Shown here one piece after another: positions 24,657 to 32,122 of a DNA stretch of 39,210 nucleotides. Made by a program: the position numbers and the translations under genes. Below the pieces are notes generated by a model, which was not told the origin of the DNA, did not search any database, and saw nothing but the letters and a program-made list of their open reading frames with translations. Source of the DNA: Stieleria mannarensis (GTDB lineage: Bacteria; Planctomycetota; Planctomycetia; Pirellulales; Pirellulaceae); NCBI RefSeq assembly GCF_014154935.1, contig NZ_JACEHH010000066.1:1-39210 (forward strand). Direction: 5' to 3'. Within the stretch, counting starts at the first letter, position 1; each line of letters opens with the position of its first letter.

Positions 24657-26203
24657 TAATAAAACGTCCACAACTGCGCCCGAAAGAGCAGGCCGCTGCC
24701 GCCGGCAACGTAACCGGTCCGAGACTGCTGGGCAGGCGAGTCGTTCAGATCGGCCAATTCGAACGTCGCACGCGCGTTACGCTGACCAAACAGATACCAG
24801 TTGAATCCGGCTGAGACCTCGTCGCCACTGCCTTGCTTGCCGGTGACGTATGAACCTCGGGCAAATACCTCGACCGACTTCGGAACAATGAATGCTCCCG
24901 ATTGGACATAAAACCCATGGTCAAACAACGACTGGAACTCGCTGCCCGATGCACCACGCAGATTCCTCAGCCAACGGCAATAGTACTCGCCACTCATGCT
25001 GGCGCCACGCCGCTTCAGCCCAGCGTGCACGGTGTATAGCCAAACGTCGAACTCGTCGACGCGCTCCCCCGGACGCAATGCCCCCTCTTCGGTCAACCTC
25101 GTCCCGTCAGTCAATCGAAACACCGTCCCCTCTTGATTGGGAACCTCCCCAATGACGCTCTCATTCTGGGTCTGAGTCAGACCATGGCCAAGCCGCAGGA
25201 CGAACGAATCGTGATGCTCCAAGTCCGAAAAACCGACCCCGAAATCACCCAGCGGCTCCCACCAAGCAAGCATCGAATAGGCCAAGTTCGTGTCCAACGC
25301 GTCTGCCCGTAACGAAAGTGTGTTGAAACCGTCGCCCGCAAAAACCGTGTAGTGCAGCGAGTCGTTCAACGACCCATTGGCCCAAATCCCGGCACTGATC
25401 GAAGGACGAAAAAACGTCGTCGCCATCGTGCGGTCGACTCCGAGCGTGTACCGGGATGTCTGCTGCCACTCCCACGTCCCCGGAACCTTCCCAAGCCCCA
25501 TGTAAAGACTCAGACGATCACTGATCCGAAACGACGTCCAACCCAGCAGCGGTAAGATCGAGCTGGACGCTACCGTGCTGTAATCGATATTCAAGTAGTA
25601 CCCCAGGTCAGGCGAAAATGCATATCCTGAAAAAACAACGCGGCCGCGGTTGATGTCAAAGTCGTTTCGGTCGGAAATGTCGCGAGGATTTCCGGCCGCA
25701 TCCGGATCAGGTTCGCCCCGGGCACCGAACTGCGTGAAGCGAAACTGATGGTGCAGTTCCAGCTTCAATTCGAATGGTATCCGCTGGCGACTGCACGGAC
25801 GAAGCGTCCAGCCCCGATCGTAGATCACGTAGTGAGATGCCAGCGGCGCTGCGGTGACACAGAGGTCTGAACCACATGCCGGCCCGGGATCATCCAGCCG
25901 GCCGACCTCGTTCAGCCGATCCGCTTCGATGAACAGCGGCGCGATTTCCCCTTCGACTTCCACGACCCGACGCTCCAACTGCTCGATCCGCCGGAGCGCC
26001 GCGGCGAGTGATTCCTCGGCGCTGCATTCTCCGGCACTGCATGCGGCGGCTCCATCATCGACCGGCGCCCGTCGGGGCGGGTTGGTCGGGGTGTCGAGAG
26101 GGATGGGGTTGACCGTCCCTTGCCCACAAACCAACCCGGCCGATGCAATCAGCAGCCCCGCCCAGAGCCCGGCACGGCCCGCGGCTATTGATAGCAATTT
26201 CAT
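24656..26203 (-). CDS. Outer-membrane porin of the O/P (phosphate-selective) type
   Basis: 515 residues. A signal peptide (MKLLSIAAGRAGLWAGLLIA ... VCGQ, about 1-28) is followed by a Pro-rich linker. Next comes a short coiled coil (about 63-100, LRRIEQLERRVVEVEGEI), as in trimeric porins anchored to the cell wall. The rest is a beta-barrel-like region with alternating aromatic strands: LELHHQFRFTQFG, FDINRGRVVFSGYAFSPDLG, YYLNIDYSTV, SLYMGLGKVPGTWEWQQTS. It ends in an aromatic residue (LLFRAQLWTFY), the usual outer-membrane assembly signal. The match to OprO/OprP-type porins is by motif; phosphate selectivity is not shown. The promoter should lie in 26204-26578, shared with the divergent CBS gene. 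Confidence 0.87.
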   Translation of the reverse strand: MKLLSIAAGRAGLWAGLLIASAGLVCGQGTVNPIPLDTPTNPPRRAPVDDGAAACSAGECSAEESLAAALRRIEQLERRVVEVEGEIAPLFIEADRLNEVGRLDDPGPACGSDLCVTAAPLASHYVIYDRGWTLRPCSRQRIPFELKLELHHQFRFTQFGARGEPDPDAAGNPRDISDRNDFDINRGRVVFSGYAFSPDLGYYLNIDYSTVASSSILPLLGWTSFRISDRLSLYMGLGKVPGTWEWQQTSRYTLGVDRTMATTFFRPSISAGIWANGSLNDSLHYTVFAGDGFNTLSLRADALDTNLAYSMLAWWEPLGDFGVGFSDLEHHDSFVLRLGHGLTQTQNESVIGEVPNQEGTVFRLTDGTRLTEEGALRPGERVDEFDVWLYTVHAGLKRRGASMSGEYYCRWLRNLRGASGSEFQSLFDHGFYVQSGAFIVPKSVEVFARGSYVTGKQGSGDEVSAGFNWYLFGQRNARATFELADLNDSPAQQSRTGYVAGGSGLLFRAQLWTFY

Positions 26204-26578
26204 TTCTTGATCCCCACGGAAAAGCTTGCTCCGCCGTCAAATTGACCTGTGCACCTTGTTGGTATTCGGCCGGGAACAGCTCGTCGGATGGTCAAATTTA
26301 CGCATTTCCGCACTGCTCACCTGCGCGTCACCTGCCCGATGCCGTAGCACGAAGTGCATCGAAAGAACGCAGCGCAAAAATCGACGGCCATTTCCAACCG
26401 TTGAGAGACCGCGTCAGATTCCCTCTTGCGGAAAACAGCGCGCCCTTACCAGGAGACAACTGCGCACCGGCGTCCTACGACCTGAACCTTCGGCAATCCG
26501 CTTCCACGGCGGTGATTCGTGGCGATTTGGCCTCTCGGATGCACCACAGATTGGTCCGTCATTCAGGAGAACCAGACC
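26204..26578. promoter_or_regulatory. Divergent intergenic region, porin / CBS genes
   Basis: 375 bp between the porin start (minus) and the first CBS gene (plus). No gene is seen; an Arg/Ser-rich frame across it has no supporting site. The AGGAGA at 26565-26570, eight bases before the ATG at 26579, is a clear Shine-Dalgarno. A TTGACC (26242) with TATTCG 15 bp later is a weak promoter-like pair on the plus strand. Confidence 0.45.
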
Positions 26579-27049
26579 ATGACCTTCGAAGAGCAATTAT
26601 CGAGCGAGCAGATCCGCACACTGCCGCTGCGTGACGCGATCGCGATCGACGAGCACACCGTGGCTCGGGCGGCGATCGCATTGATGCGGACGCATCACTT
26701 GGGATGTGCGGTGATCGTCGACCAGAACTGTCGTCCCACCGGTGTGTTTACCGAACAGTCCATCATCCGATTGCTGGTCGCGGGAGCGTCGTTAGACACG
26801 ACACCGATTTCCAGCTACGCCGAGCCGGATTTCAGCGTGGTGCGAGCCAGCGATCCGATCATGACGGCATGGAAGGCCGTGGTCGATTCGGGCCGTCGAT
26901 TCATGTGCGTGACCGACGACGAAGGGTACCTGATCGGCTTGACCGGCCAGCGTGGGCTGGCCGATTACGTGTGCGATTGTTATGCGAAACAGATCACCGT
27001 CCAGCGTCTCGGCAGTGCCCCGTGGATGCTTCAACGCGAAGGAGCTTGA
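26579..27049 (+). CDS. CBS-domain-pair protein
   Basis: 156 residues forming a Bateman module with two CBS repeats, an adenine-nucleotide sensor in most families. The first (about 14-72) has VARAAIALMRTHHLGCAVIV, QNCRPTGVFTEQSIIRLL. The second (about 85-140) has PIMTAWKAVVDSGRRFMCVT, DEGYLIGLTGQRGLADYV. No other domain and no membrane segment, so it is probably a soluble regulatory partner. AGGAGA eight bases before the ATG fixes this start over an upstream in-frame codon. The second CBS gene starts 3 bp after its stop, suggesting one transcript and possibly a heteromer. Confidence 0.88.
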   Translation: MTFEEQLSSEQIRTLPLRDAIAIDEHTVARAAIALMRTHHLGCAVIVDQNCRPTGVFTEQSIIRLLVAGASLDTTPISSYAEPDFSVVRASDPIMTAWKAVVDSGRRFMCVTDDEGYLIGLTGQRGLADYVCDCYAKQITVQRLGSAPWMLQREGA

Positions 27050-27052
27050 GCG

Positions 27053-27538
27053 ATGAGTTCGTACTTCAGATTGGATCCGGCTGAATCGATCGACCCGCTC
27101 TCCAACTTCGAGCCGGCCGACTACGACAGCGAACTGGAGCGAGCGCTGGCCGAGGACCCTGTCGCAGAAATCGATGCCAAACCGTATCTGCAGATCAGCC
27201 CGTATGCGACGGTTCAAGAGGCCGTGGAGATGCTGCATGATTCCGGTGCGGCAAGCTTGCTAGTCATCGACAGCGATCGCCTGGTCGGGATCTTCACCGA
27301 ACGCGACGTGCTCGAAAAAGTGGTCGAACGGTACCCGCGAATCTGCTCGCGTCCGGTCGAAGAGTTCATGACCACTGACCCGACGATCGTCTACCAGTCC
27401 GACCCATCGGCCTCGGCCGCCGCGGCAATCGCCGTTGCCGGTCATCGCCACGTCCCCGTGTTGGACATGGACGAACGCGTCCAAGGCATCATCAGCCCCC
27501 GCCGGATGTTCGCCTTCATGGAAAAACACTTCAGCTAA
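27053..27538 (+). CDS. CBS-domain-pair protein
   Basis: 161 residues. A 40-residue acidic N-terminal segment (DSELERALAEDPVAEIDAKP) precedes two CBS repeats. The first reads PYATVQEAVEMLHDSGAASL, LVGIFTERDVLEKV; the second reads FMTTDPTIVYQSDPSASAAAA, HVPVLDMDERVQGIISPRR. The first keeps the canonical GIFTERD motif better than the upstream gene's copy (GVFTEQS). An AAGGAG Shine-Dalgarno lies at the end of the preceding gene. The target of regulation is not evident from the neighbours. Confidence 0.88.
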   Translation: MSSYFRLDPAESIDPLSNFEPADYDSELERALAEDPVAEIDAKPYLQISPYATVQEAVEMLHDSGAASLLVIDSDRLVGIFTERDVLEKVVERYPRICSRPVEEFMTTDPTIVYQSDPSASAAAAIAVAGHRHVPVLDMDERVQGIISPRRMFAFMEKHFS

Positions 27539-27550
27539 ACCGCACGTTGG

Positions 27551-27620
27551 TGTCTCGCCTTTAGGCGATTCCTCTCGCTGCTCCGCAGCGAGAGGCGACC
27601 GCCCGGAAGGGCCGACGTAC
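27551..27620. repeat. Double hairpin element after CBS genes
   Basis: TCGCC-TTTA-GGCGA (27555-27568) is followed by a perfect 10-bp stem CCTCTCGCTG / CAGCGAGAGG (27571-27580 / 27586-27595) with loop CTCCG. It sits between convergent genes (CBS pair ending 27538, DUF3500 gene ending 27643), with no T-run. It is probably a transcript end or a dispersed repeat. Confidence 0.75.
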
Positions 27621-27642
27621 TTAGCCGCGCCCCGTATCCACA

Positions 27643-28842
27643 TCACGGATGTTTGTGGTCATGGTCATGACCATGATGATGCTGCTCGATGTGCTGGCGC
27701 AGCAGGTCCTTTCCGTAATCGTTTCCATTGGGTGTTCGAATCACGGCATGGATGTGGTCGCGTGTCGGCTCGGACGTTCGGAACGGCGCGACGCGTCGCT
27801 CGTGATCGAATTCGATCAGCAAGACCGGACTGTGGACGCGGTAGTAATAAACGCTGTCATCGCTCGTCTGTCCGACCCAGGAAAAATACGTCTCGTCCAG
27901 ATGCCGCCGGACCTCGTCCATCTTCACCTTCGCATGCCCTTCGTCCATGTTCCCGACATACAGGCCGATCACCTTGAGCAGCAGCTCGCGTTGACCTTCG
28001 TCTAACTTTGATGCGGGTATCCCGGCATAATCCAGATCGATGTTGTCCTTGTACGCTTGGGCAACCGCGTTGTTGCCACTCTTGACGCTCGACACGATGG
28101 CCTGCTTTCGTTGCTCGGGGTCGAGGGATCGCATGAATTCCAGACCTGCGTTTTGTTCGTCCTGAAGCACGATCGTGCCTTCGAACTTACCGCTCGTCGC
28201 GTGCACCGGTTCACTGCCGACAAAAACCGGTGACATCACAACTTGGTCGCCCAGGACAAAGTAGTTGATGATCAAGTGATGCCCATCGATCTGCCAGCCC
28301 CACGGCTCACTCGTCGAAGGTTCGCCCATCACCGTGATCCAGTACAACCATTCCCCGTATTCATCGAAGTTGTTGGCCAGTTCCGCCAGAGTCCCATTCA
28401 GCTTCATGATGTCTTTGGACAACTTCAATCCCTTCGCGCTCAAACTGGCCCCCATCAGATCGAAGACGAGCTCGCGTTGGGCGGGCGACATTTCGTCAAA
28501 CCCGACCCCCTGTCGTTTGTAGAAATGTCGGTTATCCCACTTTCGCCATTCCAGGTCGTCGACCGGGTACGTCGTTCGCGCCCGCTGCTGTTCACTTAGC
28601 GAAGCGAGAAACTTCTTCGCCGCGTCGACGACTGGCTTCGTGGTAACTCCGGTCGATTCGATCTTGAACAGCCCTTCGCGGATTTTGCCGCCGGAGCTGA
28701 CCCCCCGGAATGGTTCGCTCAGCGAGGCCTCGCCCCCGCCACGTGGCCGTCTGCCCCCAGGAGGCTGTGAAACCGCATTGAAACCGACACCGGCAGCAGC
28801 CAGCAGAACACCGACAAACCAGATCTTTTTGTTGCCAAACAT
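27643..28842 (-). CDS. Exported DUF3500-like protein with His-rich tail
   Basis: 399 residues from the ATG at 28842. That start is chosen because an AAAAGGA site lies five bases upstream; the ATG at 28848 overlaps this site. A signal peptide covers about 1-26 (KKIWFVGVLLAAAGVGFNAV). The mature part resembles DUF3500: AKKFLASLSEQQRARTTYPV, DLEWRKWDNRHFYKRQGVGF, MSPAQRELVFDLMGASLSAKG, EPSTSEPWGWQIDGHHLIIN, FFVGSEPVHA-like segment, then IEFDHERRVAPF. The protein ends in a histidine-rich stretch (HIEQHHHGHDHDHKHP) that could bind metal. Family function is unknown to me; planctomycetes and related soil bacteria often carry it. Confidence 0.86.
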   Translation of the reverse strand: MFGNKKIWFVGVLLAAAGVGFNAVSQPPGGRRPRGGGEASLSEPFRGVSSGGKIREGLFKIESTGVTTKPVVDAAKKFLASLSEQQRARTTYPVDDLEWRKWDNRHFYKRQGVGFDEMSPAQRELVFDLMGASLSAKGLKLSKDIMKLNGTLAELANNFDEYGEWLYWITVMGEPSTSEPWGWQIDGHHLIINYFVLGDQVVMSPVFVGSEPVHATSGKFEGTIVLQDEQNAGLEFMRSLDPEQRKQAIVSSVKSGNNAVAQAYKDNIDLDYAGIPASKLDEGQRELLLKVIGLYVGNMDEGHAKVKMDEVRRHLDETYFSWVGQTSDDSVYYYRVHSPVLLIEFDHERRVAPFRTSEPTRDHIHAVIRTPNGNDYGKDLLRQHIEQHHHGHDHDHKHP

Positions 28843-28848
28843 GGACAT

Positions 28849-29266
28849 CCTTTTGCGACGAAGTCACAGAATCGAAACGGGGGTTTCAGGGGAGGAACCA
28901 TGATACCCGGCGGCGGTCCCGACGTGTGCCATCGCCTCTCCACGTCGCTCCGACGTCCAGCCGAGCCCGCGAGAAGGAAGCAAGGGGATTGTTGCGCCGC
29001 TCCCTCGCGTCCTCCTTTGGGGAGCACAGCGGTATGGCTGAGGAGTGTCCCGACCGGAATGACCGCTACATGTCTCACCGGTTCACTCCTCCCCCGACCG
29101 CCGCGCGCGAATTTCTGTTGACTCCGGGGGCCAGTCCTTGCGTGTGTCCTATCAGTTTCTTAAGTCGCGATCCACATGGCGACAAACTCACCGATTCGGT
29201 CGGAGTCTCTCCAGGATCGATCACACGTTATAGAAACAACTACCCGATTTACGTTGGAGGCCCACC
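28849..29266. other. Intergenic region upstream of the pilin gene
   Basis: About 418 bp between divergent genes. No gene is supported; a frame at 28900-29121 has a GGAGG four bases before its ATG, but the translation is Pro/Arg/Cys-rich and unlike a protein. At 29128-29142, GG...CTTGC with 10 bases between GG and GC loosely fits a -24/-12 sigma-54 promoter, about 125 bp upstream of the pilin start. GGAGG at 29256-29260 is the pilin Shine-Dalgarno. Confidence 0.45.
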
Positions 29267-29710
29267 GTGGCTCACGCAATTGCCTTTCGCCCCAGTCGTG
29301 CCCGAAAGGGTTTTTCGCTCGTCGAGCTGTCGGTCGTCGTCATCATCATCGGCGTCCTGGCGGCGTTCGGCGTCCCGCGACTTTTGCAAAGTGTTGAACG
29401 AAGCAAAGCATCCGAATCATTCAAGTACCTGGCCAGCGTGCGTGCGGCCCAAGAGCGCTATCAGGCACGCCAAGGGACTTACGCGTCGGATCTGACTCAA
29501 TTGGACATGGAACAAGCCCCGCCGAAGTACTTTAGCGTTGGCGTCGCGGCCGCCGGCAGCTCGGGAAGTCTGGAAGATTCCTGGACGCTGACGCTGACGC
29601 GATCCGGTTCCAGCTCGGGTTACGGTGCTTACACCGTGACATTCACCGAAGACGGTTACGACGCGCTCAACAGTACGATCGATGCGGAAATCAACCCGCA
29701 GAGCACCTAG
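29267..29710 (+). CDS. Type IV pilin / major pseudopilin-like protein
   Basis: 147 residues. The class III signal is SRARKG|FSLVELSVVVIIIGVLAAFG: cleavage after G15, Phe at +1 and Glu at +5 as required for assembly, followed by the usual hydrophobic helix. The globular part is short and beta-rich (YFSVGVAAAGSSGSLEDSWT, YGAYTVTFTEDGYDAL). The start is GTG with GGAGG six bases upstream; no better ATG exists. It stands alone ahead of the secretion operon with its own terminator at 29814-29849, as expected for a filament subunit made in large amounts. Major pilin or GspG-like are both possible; the GspG calcium site is not obvious. Confidence 0.9.
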   Translation: MAHAIAFRPSRARKGFSLVELSVVVIIIGVLAAFGVPRLLQSVERSKASESFKYLASVRAAQERYQARQGTYASDLTQLDMEQAPPKYFSVGVAAAGSSGSLEDSWTLTLTRSGSSSGYGAYTVTFTEDGYDALNSTIDAEINPQST

Positions 29711-29741
29711 GGCAAGCCCTGGTAAAGCCTGACGGCCCGAC

Positions 29742-29761
29742 CGCTTTCTGGGGGGAAAGCG
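29742..29761 (+). other. Short stem-loop after the pilin gene
   Basis: CGCTTTC (29742-29748) and GAAAGCG (29755-29761) form a perfect 7-bp stem with a six-base G-rich loop, 31 bp after the pilin stop. There is no T-run, so it may stabilise the 3' end of the transcript rather than terminate it. Confidence 0.55.
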
Positions 29762-29813
29762 TGGCATGATCCGTCATCGTGATCTTCGATGCCACCACCG
29801 ATCCATTCAGCTG

Positions 29814-29849
29814 GGGCAGTCCGTCGCCATCCACGGACCGCCCTTTTTT
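29814..29849 (+). terminator. Rho-independent terminator after the pilin gene
   Basis: GGGCAGTCCGT (29814-29824) pairs with ACGGACCGCCC (29833-29843) with one mismatch and an 8-base loop, followed by TTTTTT (29844-29849). It is the clearest intrinsic terminator in the window and separates the pilin gene from the operon starting at 29951. Confidence 0.82.
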
Positions 29850-29950
29850 CGTGCCAGGTTGACTGGCCAATCGCATCCTGATGCGGCAGTGGGTTCTCCA
29901 CGTCACCGTGGGAACCCCTGACGCATCGCCGGAGGGGGGACGTTTCCATC

Positions 29951-31423
29951 ATGACCACAGGTAGCGATCGATCTCGCAGCCAAGTCGTCGGGGTGTTGTT
30001 CGGAAAACAACACCTTCACGGCTGCCGCGCATCAACCACCATGTTCGGCTCGGTGCGGTACGAGTACGCCTCGGTCGAGGTCCAAAGCGATGATCTGGGT
30101 CAATCGCTCGCACAACTACTCGACACGTTGGACGTCGCCGACGCCCCAGCCCCCATTGCCGCGGCGATTCCGACCAGTGAGTGCTACTTTGCGACCCGCC
30201 CGATCAACTCCGGCGGCGGCAACGCAAGCCCTCGCACCCTGTTGCGCGAGTCGCTGCGAAGCACCACCGCGAAACTCGATCAACTTGCGATCGATGTCCT
30301 CAATTGGCAAGCCCATCGTCGGCAACTGGTCAGCATTGTGGCCGCCCCGCGAGATCGCATTGAATTGATCCGTGAGACGATCGCCGCCAGCCGGCATTCC
30401 CTTCAACGGCTCGAACCGGCCGCCAACGCGCTGATCAGTGCGGCGGTTGAAAACGAACGCAAGGAACGTCGCGACCGACTGGTCACACGGGTGTTTCTGG
30501 GTGACACGAGTCTGTTGGCGGTGATGACCAAAGGAACCCGCGCGATCCACTGGCAGAGCATCCCTCTGCCCCAAGGCGACGAGGGGACGGGCATCGTGTC
30601 CATCGTTCGTTCCGTCGAAGCCGCCTATGCCGCCTGTGGGCTGGAAACACCGCCCGAAGCGGTCAGCATCTATGGCCGCCGTGAACTCCAATCGCTGATC
30701 GATCGACAGTGGTTGAGCCACAATCTGCCCAGCGATTTTCGTTGGCTTGACGCACCGTCGATGAAACCGGAACACATCGCGCGGGCCTGCGCCGATGGAT
30801 TCCTGGCCGACGACGAAGACGAATTCGATTTCGTCCGCGAGTATCGCGAGCCGCTCAAACTGCACCGCGTCGTGCCGTACAAAGAGATCGCCCTGTACTT
30901 GCTCGCCGCCTGTGCCCTCGCGATGGTCCTGCACGACCGTCTGAAACAAGCCGAAGCGAATCACGTCGCGCTGGTGTCCAGCGCCCCGGCGATGATCTCC
31001 GACGGATCCAACCCCCGCCCGGAGCGTGACCGATTGAACGCGCGAGCGTCGGCTGTCAGCACGTTTATGGATAAACGTATTCGCTGGAGTCCGATGCTCG
31101 GCCAGATCACGGCGGTTTTGCCCGAAGGCACGCGGCTGACCGGAATCCGCGGCTCGGCGACGATGACCCAAAAGCGAAAACGCGCCGTCAAAACCGCCCC
31201 GACCACGCTGATCCTGCAAGCCGAATGCGTCCTCGACGACGACGGCCAGCTCCCCGCCTCGGTCAGCCGATTGACCAAAACCGTCGGCGGGCTGGAAAGC
31301 GTCGCCGAACACTTTCAACGCGTCGAACTCAGCGACCTCCGACGCACCCTGTCCCAGGAAACCGGTATCGCCGGCGCCGAGTTCTCGATCATCCTGACCA
31401 CCAGCGGCAAAGCAAAGGGTTAA
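29951..31423 (+). CDS. Fused PilM-PilN (GspL-like) inner-membrane assembly protein
   Basis: 490 residues. The N-terminal part (about 1-300) looks like the actin-like PilM/GspL cytoplasmic domain. It has VVGVLFGKQHLHG, then LEPAANALISAAV, and VFLGDTSLLAVMTKGTRAIHWQSIPLPQ in the place of the second phosphate motif, although the nucleotide-contact residues are poorly kept. One membrane helix follows (about 313-330, IALYLLAACALAMVL). The periplasmic part has a coiled-coil-like segment and a PilN-type ferredoxin-like domain (RIRWSPMLGQITAVLPEGTR, LTGIRG). This one-chain layout is that of GspL. GGAGG sits about 15 bases before the ATG, longer than usual spacing. It heads the operon that runs to 37986. 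The 3' end has been duplicated downstream (see 31377-31588). Confidence 0.82.
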   Translation: MTTGSDRSRSQVVGVLFGKQHLHGCRASTTMFGSVRYEYASVEVQSDDLGQSLAQLLDTLDVADAPAPIAAAIPTSECYFATRPINSGGGNASPRTLLRESLRSTTAKLDQLAIDVLNWQAHRRQLVSIVAAPRDRIELIRETIAASRHSLQRLEPAANALISAAVENERKERRDRLVTRVFLGDTSLLAVMTKGTRAIHWQSIPLPQGDEGTGIVSIVRSVEAAYAACGLETPPEAVSIYGRRELQSLIDRQWLSHNLPSDFRWLDAPSMKPEHIARACADGFLADDEDEFDFVREYREPLKLHRVVPYKEIALYLLAACALAMVLHDRLKQAEANHVALVSSAPAMISDGSNPRPERDRLNARASAVSTFMDKRIRWSPMLGQITAVLPEGTRLTGIRGSATMTQKRKRAVKTAPTTLILQAECVLDDDGQLPASVSRLTKTVGGLESVAEHFQRVELSDLRRTLSQETGIAGAEFSIILTTSGKAKG

Positions 31424-31426
31424 ACC

Positions 31427-31567
31427 ATGGATCATCCCCAAGCGGATCGGAAAAGGGGTCAGGCCCCAAAAATGCGAAGCACCCTTAGGGCCATTTGGTT
31501 TTTGGGGCCTGACCCCTTTTCCGAGTTCTCGATCATCCTGACCACCAGCAACAAAGCGAAGGGTTAG
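31427..31567 (+). CDS. Chimeric 46-residue open frame created by the duplication
   Basis: The frame starts at the duplicated PilO-type ATG, reads through the palindrome and ends in the duplicated PilMN C-terminus: MDHPQADRKRGQAPK ... LGPDPFSEFSIILTTSNKAKG. It keeps the AAGGG site eight bases before its ATG and so could be translated. It is almost certainly a by-product of the rearrangement rather than a selected gene, but it could provide translational coupling from PilMN to PilO. Confidence 0.3.
   Translation: MDHPQADRKRGQAPKMRSTLRAIWFLGPDPFSEFSIILTTSNKAKG
31449..31522. mobile_element. REP-like palindromic insertion, perfect 24-bp inverted repeat
   Basis: The left arm 31449-31472 starts GGAAAAGGGGTCAGGCCCC and continues with A5. 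The right arm 31499-31522 is its exact reverse complement, with a 26-base loop. GGGGTCAGGCCCC-type hairpins are widely scattered in bacterial genomes and are associated with REP/RAYT (Y1 transposase) systems; that link is inference here. No transposase gene is in the window. Confidence 0.8.
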
Positions 31568-31570
31568 ACC

Positions 31571-32122
31571 ATGAAGAATCCCGAAGCGAAAAAGGACTGG
31601 CGCCAGGAACTGCAGCAAGCCGCCGAACAATTGCGTGATCCGCTACGCATGCGGATCGCCGTCGCGCTGGTCATGGTCGTCCTCATGTTTTTCGCGATCA
31701 GCGAGCCGCTGCACGGCAAAACCAAAAAGACACGCCGCGATCTGCAACAGCTGCGCGCGAAAGTCAAAACTGCCGAAGAAGTCATGTTGTTGGAGGACGC
31801 GCTGGAACATGTCCGGCCGCGGATCATCCAGGGCGAAGGCAACGATGCGGTGACCAGCTTTTTCATCGATCTGTTCCGCGACGGCGGCGCCGACCTGCTG
31901 CAAATCAATGCCGAAGCCCCGCAACGGCTGGGACCGATCTACAACGTCCGCGTCACGCTGGATTTGGAAGGCGAATTCTCCCAGCTCAACGACGCGCTGT
32001 TCCTGTTGGAATCACAACCCGAATTGATCCGTGTCGAGACGCTGGTGATCAATCCGGCCGAGCGCGGCGACGCCAAGCCCACGATGCAGTTGTCCGTTCG
32101 AATGCTGAAGGAGAAGGAATGA
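31571..32122 (+). CDS. PilO/GspM-like inner-membrane assembly protein
   Basis: 183 residues. A basic cytoplasmic N-terminus, one membrane helix (about 28-45, IAVALVMVVLMFFAIS), a coiled coil (about 50-80, KKTRRDLQQLRAKVKTAEEV), then a small periplasmic ferredoxin-like domain (YNVRVTLDLEGEFSQLNDAL, VETLVINPAERGDAKPTMQL). This layout and position, directly after the PilMN fusion, fit PilO or GspM. AAGGG lies eight bases before the ATG inside the duplicated segment. The stop overlaps the next start (ATGA). Confidence 0.83.
   Translation: MKNPEAKKDWRQELQQAAEQLRDPLRMRIAVALVMVVLMFFAISEPLHGKTKKTRRDLQQLRAKVKTAEEVMLLEDALEHVRPRIIQGEGNDAVTSFFIDLFRDGGADLLQINAEAPQRLGPIYNVRVTLDLEGEFSQLNDALFLLESQPELIRVETLVINPAERGDAKPTMQLSVRMLKEKE

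Larger units (their letters stand above)
31377..31588. repeat. 68-bp direct duplication flanking a palindrome
   Basis: Bases 31377-31444 and 31521-31588 are direct repeats at an offset of 144 bp, identical at 60 of 68 positions by hand count. Each copy contains the last codons of the PilMN gene (EFSIILTTS.KAKG), a stop (TAA in the first, TAG in the second), an AAGGG site, and an ATG with the first codons of the next gene. Copy one serves the PilMN stop; copy two supplies the ribosome-binding site and start of the PilO-like gene. Confidence 0.93.

Noticed and set aside
28900..29121. 73-codon frame with GGAGG just upstream of its ATG
   Set aside because: Spacing to the ATG is only four bases, and the translation is Pro/Arg/Cys-rich without secondary-structure character.
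29118..29123. TTGACT as a -35 box upstream of the pilin gene
   Set aside because: No acceptable -10 hexamer lies 16-18 bp downstream.
31449..31522. Intrinsic terminator between PilMN and PilO
   Set aside because: The hairpin could slow transcription, and it carries a T5 run. But the T-run lies at the loop side of the right arm rather than after the stem, and downstream genes are evidently part of the same operon. A repeat insertion explains the sequence better.
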